Below the pieces are notes generated by a model. The model did no database searches. It was not told the origin of the DNA and worked only from the letters and a program-made list of their open reading frames with translations. This document shows, piece by piece, positions 1 through 5,059 of a stretch of 7,669 bases of DNA. The first letter of the stretch is position 1, and each line of letters starts with the position of its first letter. Source of the stretch: Alphaproteobacteria bacterium (GTDB lineage: Bacteria > Pseudomonadota > Alphaproteobacteria > Rickettsiales > VGDC01); the NCBI GenBank assembly GCA_016869895.1, contig VGDC01000083.1:1-7669 (forward strand), given 5' to 3'. Position numbers and translations under genes: made by a program.

Positions 1-65
1 TCCTCCGCCGCGACCCTGATTTCTGGCGTCGCCCCTATCGCCGCAAAAAGGAGGAGGACGCATGA
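1..65 (+). CDS. C-terminal end of an unidentified upstream gene (partial)
   Basis: An open frame enters from the left edge and ends at the TGA at 63-65. Only about 20 residues are visible, ending in a strongly basic then acidic tail (...DPDFWRRPYRRKKEEDA). The stop overlaps the ATG of the next gene as ATGA, the usual sign of translational coupling inside an operon, and the GGAGGAGG that would serve as the next gene's Shine-Dalgarno lies in this tail. By context it is probably another subunit of the same cation/proton antiporter cluster, and an aromatic, arginine-rich end would suit the cytoplasmic tail of a membrane protein. That identity is inference: no domain is visible. Confidence 0.6.
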   Translation, partial: LRRDPDFWRRPYRRKKEEDA

Positions 66-1828
66 CCACGCTTTTCGCCCTTCCGCCATTCGTCTGGTTG
101 CTGCTTTCGGGTCTGGGGTTGTTCTTCACTCCCACGCGCCCCTTGCGGCTTGCTTTGCTCATAGCCGCCCCACTGATGACCCTCTGGCAACTGGGAACGC
201 TGGACGCGGAAAGCACGCCGCTCATCCTGCGCTTCATCCGTTATGACCTACTGCCCTTCACCCTCCATCCCTATTCGCTGATATTCGCCACGGCTTTCGC
301 GCTGGCGACTTTAGCGGGTGGGCTATTCGCCCATCACGCGCGAGTTTCGCGGCACGAACTCGCCCTTGGCCATCTTTCGGCGGCGGCGGGATTGGCCATT
401 CTCTTCGCGGGGGATTACATCACCCTCTTCATCGCGTGGGAAAGCCTTGCGGTGGCCTCCCTCTTCCTCATCTGGCTAGGTAGAAGGCCGGATTCCGGCG
501 GGGCGGGTCTTCGCTATGCTTTGGTGCATCTGCTGGGGGGCATGCTATTGCTGGGCGGCATCACCCTGCTCGCCACCACGACCGATACCACGTTGCTAAG
601 CGCCTATCACCTTCGCGGCGATAAATTCCTGTGGCTCGGTACGGCCTATTCCCATGACATCGAGGCGACTTCGCTGGCCATCTGGCTCATCCTCGCAGGC
701 GTGGCCATCAACGCAGGCGTTCCGCCCTTCTCCTCTTGGATAGCGGATGCCTACCCTGAAAGCTCGCCATCAGGCATGGTGTTCCTGACCACCTTCACCA
801 CCAAAGCCGCCATCTTCGTATTGTTGACGCTCTTCAACAACACAGAACTGTTCATCTGGATAGGCCTGCTGATGATGGCGCATGGGGTGATTTACGCCAT
901 GCTTGAAAACGACATGCGCCGTTTGCTGTGTTATGTCACCCTGTCGCAACTGGGCATGCTGCTGGTGGGTATCGGGCTGGATTCGACGCTGGCGGGCAAT
1001 GCTGTGGCCACCCATGCCTTCAACCACATCCTCTATTCCTGCCTGCTGACGATGGTCGCAGGAGCGGTGATGCTGGAACATGAAGGGCGCAGCACCTTCA
1101 CGGCCTTGTCGGAAACATCCCCGCGCCCCTCCCATTTGCGCTTCTTCGCCGTCATCGGCGTGCTTTCCATGGCGGGTGTGCCGCTGACGGGCGGTTATGT
1201 CGGCAAGTCAATGCTTGGCAGCGCGGCAGGGGATGTCAGCAATGCCGCCGTGTGGTATGGCATCACGCTCCTCACCGCCGCCACGGTCATCGCAGGGGCA
1301 TGGCGTTTCCTGTGGTTCGGCTTCTTCACATCCGCTGAAGGCGAAAAGCGGCAGAATGCGCGGATTCCCGTCACCCTAGCCGTCACCCTGCTGGGCACAG
1401 CGCTTCTCACCCTTATTCCCGGCCTGCTCCCTGCGCAATACCTCGCGCCGCTGCTGCCGGATCAACACCACACCTTCCTCGGTCTCTATTCTGCGGCCTC
1501 TCAAGTGGTGCTCCTGCTCTTCGCGTCCACCGCCTTTTTCTTCTTCCTGCCGCTGCTCCAGCCCAAGGATTGCATCACCCTAGACATCGACTGGACATAC
1601 CGCCGCTTGCTGGTGAAAACCGTGTTTTCCCTTGAAAAACTGCTGGGTCTGGGATATATAGCAGTGACGTACGCTAACAGACGATTGATGCAATTCATCA
1701 CCGCCTGTATCGTACGCCTCACCGGCCCTGGCGGGCTGTTCGCCGAAACTCGGACACTAGCCAACTCGACTCTCATCGTAGCCGTTCTCCTCGCTGGCTA
1801 TCTGCTGCTTTATCATCACCGTGATTAA
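62..1828 (+). CDS. Proton-conducting antiporter subunit, MrpD/NuoL family (Na+/H+ antiporter subunit D-like)
   Basis: A 588-residue polytopic inner-membrane protein of the family shared by Mrp-type Na+(K+)/H+ antiporters and the NuoL/M/N proton-pumping subunits of complex I. Hydrophobic helices run almost end to end. Family landmarks are visible: the helix-5 region with the essential glutamate (AWES, E127), the helix-7 lysine in FTTKAAIF (K248), the NDMRRLLCYVTLSQLG stretch around residue 285, a histidine pair in HAFNH (H318, H322), and GGYVGKSM (K382). The D-x-D-W-x-Y-R-R signature (508-515) precedes a C-terminal amphipathic stretch and a last helix near 566-584. The length exceeds a typical MrpD (about 500 residues) and recalls the extended C-terminus of NuoL and alphaproteobacterial 'subunit D' paralogues. 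One oddity: where many relatives have N-H-x-x-[FY]-K, this protein has S326 instead of lysine. The start overlaps the previous stop (ATGA) and has a GGAGGAGG Shine-Dalgarno. Sure of the superfamily; the exact subunit name and transported cation are not determinable here. Confidence 0.9.
   Translation: MTTLFALPPFVWLLLSGLGLFFTPTRPLRLALLIAAPLMTLWQLGTLDAESTPLILRFIRYDLLPFTLHPYSLIFATAFALATLAGGLFAHHARVSRHELALGHLSAAAGLAILFAGDYITLFIAWESLAVASLFLIWLGRRPDSGGAGLRYALVHLLGGMLLLGGITLLATTTDTTLLSAYHLRGDKFLWLGTAYSHDIEATSLAIWLILAGVAINAGVPPFSSWIADAYPESSPSGMVFLTTFTTKAAIFVLLTLFNNTELFIWIGLLMMAHGVIYAMLENDMRRLLCYVTLSQLGMLLVGIGLDSTLAGNAVATHAFNHILYSCLLTMVAGAVMLEHEGRSTFTALSETSPRPSHLRFFAVIGVLSMAGVPLTGGYVGKSMLGSAAGDVSNAAVWYGITLLTAATVIAGAWRFLWFGFFTSAEGEKRQNARIPVTLAVTLLGTALLTLIPGLLPAQYLAPLLPDQHHTFLGLYSAASQVVLLLFASTAFFFFLPLLQPKDCITLDIDWTYRRLLVKTVFSLEKLLGLGYIAVTYANRRLMQFITACIVRLTGPGGLFAETRTLANSTLIVAVLLAGYLLLYHHRD
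1632..1660 (+). promoter_or_regulatory. Candidate sigma-70 promoter for gltA inside the antiporter gene
   Basis: TTGAAA (1632-1637) is followed, after exactly 17 bases, by TATATA (1655-1660), a near-consensus housekeeping promoter in otherwise GC-rich coding sequence. The -10 box creates an ATA isoleucine codon, a codon rarely used elsewhere in this gene. Transcription from here would give gltA a leader of about 185 bases. Citrate synthase genes are usually transcribed independently, so an internal promoter makes sense, but the sequence must also encode protein and the match could be chance. Confidence 0.4.
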
Positions 1829-1830
1829 TT

Positions 1831-1842
1831 CCTTCCGGAAGG
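1831..1842 (+). promoter_or_regulatory. gltA ribosome binding site within a 12-base palindrome
   Basis: CCTTCCGGAAGG is a perfect palindrome in the 23-base gap between the antiporter stop and gltA. Its right half, GGAAGG, is a good Shine-Dalgarno 9 bases before the ATG at 1852, which supports that start. Being a loop-less palindrome, it cannot fold as a tight hairpin over its centre, but it could dimerise or act as a protein site. Confidence 0.6.
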
Positions 1843-1851
1843 TCTGATTCT

Positions 1852-3144
1852 ATGAGCAAACTCCCCCCCGCTGTCTTGAACGTGGATGGCAAATCCGTCG
1901 AACTCCCCGTTTACGCAGGCACCCAAGGCCCCAGCGTCATCGACATCACCAAGCTCTATAATGAGACCGGCTATTTCACCTACGACCCCGGCTTCATGTC
2001 CACCGCCGCTTGCGAATCGAAAATCACCTTCATCGACGGTGACCAAGGTATCCTGCGCCACCGCGGCTATGACATCGCCGAACTGGCCGAAAAAAGCGAC
2101 TTCCTCGAAGTCTGCTACCTGCTGCTGAACGGCGACTTGCCGAATGCCGAGCAGAAGAAGAAGTTCGACCATACCGTCACCCACCACACGCTGGTGCACG
2201 AGCAGCTGCAATTCCTCTATCGCGGTTTCCCGCGCCGCGCACACCCCATGGCCATCATGGTCGGTGCGGTCGCGTCCCTCTCCGCCTTCTATCATGACAG
2301 CTTGAACATCCACTGCGAGAAAGAGCGTGAACTCGCCGCTTTCCGTATGATCGGCAAAATGCCGACGCTGGCTGCCATGTCCTATAAATACTCCATCGGC
2401 CAGCCCTTCGTATATCCGGACAATAGCTTGAGCTATTCCGAGAACTTCCTGCACATGATGTTCGCCACCCCTTGCGAGAAGTACAAAGTCAGCAAGACCT
2501 TGGCCGATGCGATGGACAAGATCTTTATCCTCCATGCAGACCACGAGCAGAACGCTTCCACCTCTTCCGTGCGTCTCACCGGTTCTTCCGGCGCGAATCC
2601 CTTCGCGTGCATCGGCGCGGGCATCGCATCCCTCTGGGGGCCTGCACATGGCGGCGCGAACGAAGCGGTTATCGACATGCTGCTGGAAATCGGCGATGAA
2701 TCGCGCATTCCCGAATACATCGCGAAAGCGAAGGATAAGGACGATCCGTTCCGCCTCATGGGCTTCGGTCACCGCGTTTATAAGAACTACGACCCCCGCG
2801 CTTCCGTCATGCGCAAGACCTGCCATGAAGTGTTGGACGAGCTGGGGATGCATGATGAACCGCTGCTGAAAATCGCCATGGAGTTGGAGCGTATCGCACT
2901 GGAAGACGATTACTTCGTCCAGCGCAAGCTCTACCCGAATGTGGACTTCTACTCCGGCATCATCTACCGCGCGATGGGCATTCCTTCCCAGATGTTCACG
3001 GTACTCTTCGCCGTAGCGCGCACGGTAGGCTGGATTTCCCAGTGGAAAGAGATGATCGGCGAGCCGAATCAGAAAATCGGCCGTCCACGCCAGCTCTTCA
3101 CCGGCTCCACCCCACGTCCCTATGTGGATCTCGGCAAACGCTGA
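1852..3144 (+). CDS. gltA: Citrate synthase (type II, hexameric class)
   Basis: A 430-residue cytoplasmic enzyme that condenses acetyl-CoA with oxaloacetate to form citrate, the entry step of the TCA cycle. The length is close to E. coli GltA (427). The catalytic triad is present: H266 in GPAHGGANEA, H307 in GFGHRVYK and D365 in PNVDFYSG, matching E. coli H264, H305 and D362. Substrate-binding arginines are also in place: R316 in YDPRA, R390 in ARTVGW, and those of GRPRQLFTG (411-413). The N-terminal beta-rich region with SKITFIDGDQGILRHRGYDI is typical of the bacterial type II class, many members of which are NADH-inhibited, though I cannot tell whether this one is. The start has an SD (GGAAGG) 9 bases upstream. 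It lies 23 bases after an antiporter gene, so read-through is likely in addition to a possible internal promoter. A strong hairpin follows the stop. Codon use is typical of a well-expressed gene; nothing looks broken. Confidence 0.98.
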   Translation: MSKLPPAVLNVDGKSVELPVYAGTQGPSVIDITKLYNETGYFTYDPGFMSTAACESKITFIDGDQGILRHRGYDIAELAEKSDFLEVCYLLLNGDLPNAEQKKKFDHTVTHHTLVHEQLQFLYRGFPRRAHPMAIMVGAVASLSAFYHDSLNIHCEKERELAAFRMIGKMPTLAAMSYKYSIGQPFVYPDNSLSYSENFLHMMFATPCEKYKVSKTLADAMDKIFILHADHEQNASTSSVRLTGSSGANPFACIGAGIASLWGPAHGGANEAVIDMLLEIGDESRIPEYIAKAKDKDDPFRLMGFGHRVYKNYDPRASVMRKTCHEVLDELGMHDEPLLKIAMELERIALEDDYFVQRKLYPNVDFYSGIIYRAMGIPSQMFTVLFAVARTVGWISQWKEMIGEPNQKIGRPRQLFTGSTPRPYVDLGKR

Positions 3145-3170
3145 TAGCCTCGGAAGTATCCGTGAATACA

Positions 3171-3222
3171 CGAAACCCCGCTGAGAATCACCCGAAAGGG
3201 TGAAAATCAAGGCGGGGTTTCG
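3171..3222. terminator. Nested hairpin, probable bidirectional terminator between gltA and the small membrane gene
   Basis: An 11-bp perfect outer stem pairs 3171-3181 (CGAAACCCCGC) with 3212-3222 (GCGGGGTTTCG). Inside it, TCACCC (3188-3193) pairs with GGGTGA (3198-3203) around a GAAA tetraloop. The plus strand continues CTTTGG after GGGGTTTCG, giving a short interrupted U-rich tail; the minus strand continues TGTATTC. It starts 27 bases after the gltA stop and lies about 20 bases beyond the stop of the convergent small gene, so one element can end both transcripts. The tails are weak, so a role in mRNA 3'-end stability is an alternative. Confidence 0.7.
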
Positions 3223-3241
3223 CTTTGGAAGAGAGCAGTGT

Positions 3242-3439
3242 TCATGGCAATGCGTCTGCGTGGTCGGGCTTGGGAGAACGTCCTTTTTTTGCCTTCACCA
3301 CCTTTCTCCAAAGAGAACGAACGATGAGGATGAGGAGTTCGACCAGGACATGCACCACGAGTTGAACGAGAAGTCCGACAGTGGCGATGATGATGAGCAC
3401 GAGCCACAGCAGCACACCGATGAGTTGCAGCAGTTCCAT
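3242..3439 (-). CDS. Small, highly hydrophobic membrane protein of unknown function (65 residues)
   Basis: Not recognised as any named family. From the ATG at 3439 it encodes a 65-residue protein. Residues 3-40 are almost wholly Leu, Val, Ile or other apolar residues, with a tryptophan at 12. After them comes a basic region (R41 to R54: RSLWRKVVKAKKGR), then a short polar tail. The positive-inside pattern predicts a cytoplasmic C-terminus. The 38-residue apolar run is too long for one straight helix, so it is either a tight two-helix hairpin turning near A19-G22 or a long tilted helix. Codons are those of the neighbouring real genes (CTG, CTC, ATC, GTG), which argues for a true gene. A GTG at 3475 in the same frame would add 12 residues, but the ATG is preferred because AAAGGA lies 10 bases upstream of it. 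It points towards gltA and lies 240 bases beyond trkA, so it probably has its own promoter. Possible roles include a small regulator of a membrane complex or a toxic membrane peptide; neither is shown. Confidence 0.65.
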   Translation of the reverse strand: MELLQLIGVLLWLVLIIIATVGLLVQLVVHVLVELLILIVRSLWRKVVKAKKGRSPKPDHADALP

Positions 3440-3446
3440 GAGAATC

Positions 3447-3464
3447 ACATCCTTTCGGGGATGT
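3447..3464 (-). promoter_or_regulatory. Hairpin covering the Shine-Dalgarno of the small membrane gene
   Basis: On the minus strand ACATCC pairs perfectly with GGATGT around a six-base CCGAAA loop. The likely Shine-Dalgarno AAAGGA (3455-3450) lies partly in the loop and partly in the 3' arm, just ahead of the ATG at 3439. Folding would partly hide the ribosome site. The stem is only 6 bp, so its effect on translation is uncertain. Confidence 0.4.
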
Positions 3465-3511
3465 CTAACTGACACGGGATTTCCATGTGCAGGAGCGGAG
3501 CAGCGACAAAA

Positions 3512-3574
3512 GTCACAAAAATTCTGAGCGAATCAAAATAAGAAAACGTTTCTATTCTAAGGGATATTTGTGAC
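3512..3574. repeat. 8-base inverted repeat GTCACAAA / TTTGTGAC
   Basis: GTCACAAA at 3512-3519 is perfectly repeated in inverse orientation as TTTGTGAC at 3567-3574, with 47 bases between. The pair flanks the AT-rich centre that should contain the promoter of the small membrane gene. It could be two operator half-sites for a looping or cooperative regulator. It could also be coincidence, since 8 bases is short for a region of this size. Confidence 0.35.
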
Positions 3575-3598
3575 GGTTTCGTGAACATATGGAATACA

Positions 3599-3617
3599 GC
3601 TGCGCAGCATGCGCAGC
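3599..3617 (-). terminator. GC-rich hairpin downstream of trkA, possible transcript end
   Basis: GCTGCGCA (3599-3606) pairs perfectly with TGCGCAGC (3610-3617) across a three-base loop. It lies 62 to 81 bases beyond the trkA stop, in the direction in which ntrY-ntrX-trkA is transcribed. There is no U-run after it on the minus strand (TGTATTCC follows), so it is not a textbook intrinsic terminator. It may instead protect the 3' end of the mRNA or assist Rho-dependent termination. Confidence 0.4.
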
Positions 3618-3679
3618 CAGCCTTGAGCGGCGTTCCAGCGCGCAGGTCAGCAGACCGGAGCGGGGAACAACACACGTAA

Positions 3680-5056
3680 TCAGAAGAAATCCAGGCTCAC
3701 GGAGAGGATTTTTTCGACCTTACGAATCTGGTCGCTATCCGCAAGGATGATGAGCTTGTCATGCTCTTGGATGACGGTGCTTTCATCGGGGATGATGGTC
3801 TGCCCTTTGCGCACGATGGCTCCCACCAAAACGCCTTCTGGCAATTCCAGCATATCGATACTCTTGCCGATGATGGGCGAGGTATCCAACGCTTCCGCCT
3901 CGATTAGCTCTGCGATACCGTTGCGGATGCTGTGCACCGCGCGGATTTTGCCACGGCGCACATGCTGCAGGATGGTGGAGATGGTCGTTTCGCGGGGGTT
4001 GATGGTGATTTCCACGCCTAGGCTCGGCAACAGCGGAATATAAGAGCTGTTGTTCACCAGTGTGATATCGCGTTTGACCCCATGCTGTTTCGCCAGCAGT
4101 GAACCGAGGATATTCGCCTCATCGTCGTTTGTCACCGCCACGAAAGTGTCGGTCATATCCACGTTGGCCTCTACAAGGATATCCTTATCCAGCCCCGAAC
4201 CGTTGATGACGACGGAGCGGGACAACAGCCCCACGATGTTCTCCGCGCGTTTCTTCGACAATTCGATGATTTTCAGGCGGGTATTGGGGTCTGTACGCTC
4301 CAGTTCCTGAGCGATGAACAGGCCGATATTGCCCCCGCCCAGCACGATGACGCGGCGCGCCTCTTTCTCTTCATGCCCGAACAGTTCAAGCGCAGAGCGC
4401 ACATCATCGCTATCGGCCACGAAGAACACGTCATCCCCCGCGTTCAGCACCATATCAGGGCGCGGCAGGCGGAACTGGTTCTTCTGCAGGATACCAATGA
4501 TGGACATGCGCAGGGCGGAAGCGCGCTTCATGATGAGGCTGAGCGGCAGGCCGATGACGGGGCAATCCAGCATGCAACGCACTTCGATGGCCTTGATGCG
4601 TCCATCCGCGAAGGGAATCATGTCGATTGCGCCCGGCTCATGCAGACGGCGGATGATGGCACGCGCCACCTCCAGCTCCGGCGAGATGATGACGTCGATG
4701 GGCAGATGATCCGCGCGATACATCTCGCTCCATTCGGGGTCGAGGTAGTTCTGGTTGCGCACGCGGGCGATTTTCATCGGCACATGGAACATGGAATGGG
4801 CGACCTGACAGGCAACCATATTCACTTCATCATGGCGTGTCACGGCGATGATCATATCCGCCTCCGCAGCACCCGCGCGTTGCAAGATAGCGGGGTGGGA
4901 CGCATAACCCACGATGGTCGTCACATCCAGCGTATCGCGGATTTTCTCGATGAGCGTCTCATCGATGTCGATGACGGTGACATCATTATCCTCGCTGGCA
5001 AGATGCTGCGCGATGCTCGCGCCGACCTGCCCTGCTCCACAAATGACGATTTTCAA
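3680..5056 (-). CDS. trkA: Trk system potassium uptake regulatory protein TrkA
   Basis: A 458-residue peripheral cytoplasmic protein, the same length as E. coli TrkA, that binds NAD(H) or other nucleotides and gates the TrkH/TrkG potassium channel from the inner face of the membrane. It has the double RCK layout. The first Rossmann domain has G7-x-G9-x-x-G12 with D30 at the end of the second strand. The first RCK_C domain is around 140-225. The second Rossmann domain has G240-x-G242-x-x-G245 and E265, and the second RCK_C domain is around 375-455. The INPRETTISTILQHVRRGKI segment (about 352-372) is a TrkA hallmark. The start is TTG at 5056, fixed by the family N-terminus and by AGAAGG (5070-5065) 8 bases upstream. 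The ntrX stop is only three bases before it, so the Shine-Dalgarno lies within the end of ntrX and the two genes are probably translationally coupled. No trkH is in the window. In many alphaproteobacteria hfq and hflX follow trkA; here they do not. Confidence 0.97.
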   Translation of the reverse strand: MKIVICGAGQVGASIAQHLASEDNDVTVIDIDETLIEKIRDTLDVTTIVGYASHPAILQRAGAAEADMIIAVTRHDEVNMVACQVAHSMFHVPMKIARVRNQNYLDPEWSEMYRADHLPIDVIISPELEVARAIIRRLHEPGAIDMIPFADGRIKAIEVRCMLDCPVIGLPLSLIMKRASALRMSIIGILQKNQFRLPRPDMVLNAGDDVFFVADSDDVRSALELFGHEEKEARRVIVLGGGNIGLFIAQELERTDPNTRLKIIELSKKRAENIVGLLSRSVVINGSGLDKDILVEANVDMTDTFVAVTNDDEANILGSLLAKQHGVKRDITLVNNSSYIPLLPSLGVEITINPRETTISTILQHVRRGKIRAVHSIRNGIAELIEAEALDTSPIIGKSIDMLELPEGVLVGAIVRKGQTIIPDESTVIQEHDKLIILADSDQIRKVEKILSVSLDFF

Positions 5057-5059
5057 GGC

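Larger units (their letters stand above)
3440..3679. other. Non-coding region between trkA and the small membrane gene
   Basis: About 240 bases with no credible gene. The middle (about 3505-3595) is clearly AT-rich against the GC-rich surroundings, as expected of a promoter region. On the minus strand TAGAAT (3559-3554) resembles a -10 box, but no good -35 is correctly spaced. AGAAAACGTTTCT (3541-3553) is an imperfect dyad around AACGTT. An 8-base inverted repeat and a hairpin are listed separately. GAGCGG occurs three times (3493, 3625, 3658). The trkA-proximal part (3632-3668) can also pair GTTCC with GGAAC around an inner GGTC/GACC stem. Confidence 0.5.

Noticed and set aside
1825..3210. 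A 461-codon open frame on the minus strand covering all of gltA.
   Set aside because: It is fully antisense to a complete citrate synthase with all catalytic residues, has no family resemblance, and is of the kind codon bias produces opposite GC-rich genes.
3200..3472. A 90-codon plus-strand frame, rich in Asp, Glu and His, opposite the small membrane gene.
   Set aside because: Its composition is simply the complement of Leu/Val/Ile codons, and its start lies inside the hairpin after gltA with no independent ribosome site.
3445..3675. A 76-codon minus-strand frame in the trkA to small-gene gap.
   Set aside because: It crosses the AT-rich promoter-like region and hairpins, has irregular codon use and no good ribosome site.
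3589..3750. A 53-codon plus-strand frame starting MEYSCAACAAS with a Cys pair.
   Set aside because: There is no Shine-Dalgarno, it runs over the 3899-side end of trkA in antisense, and its start is dominated by the 3599-3617 hairpin sequence.
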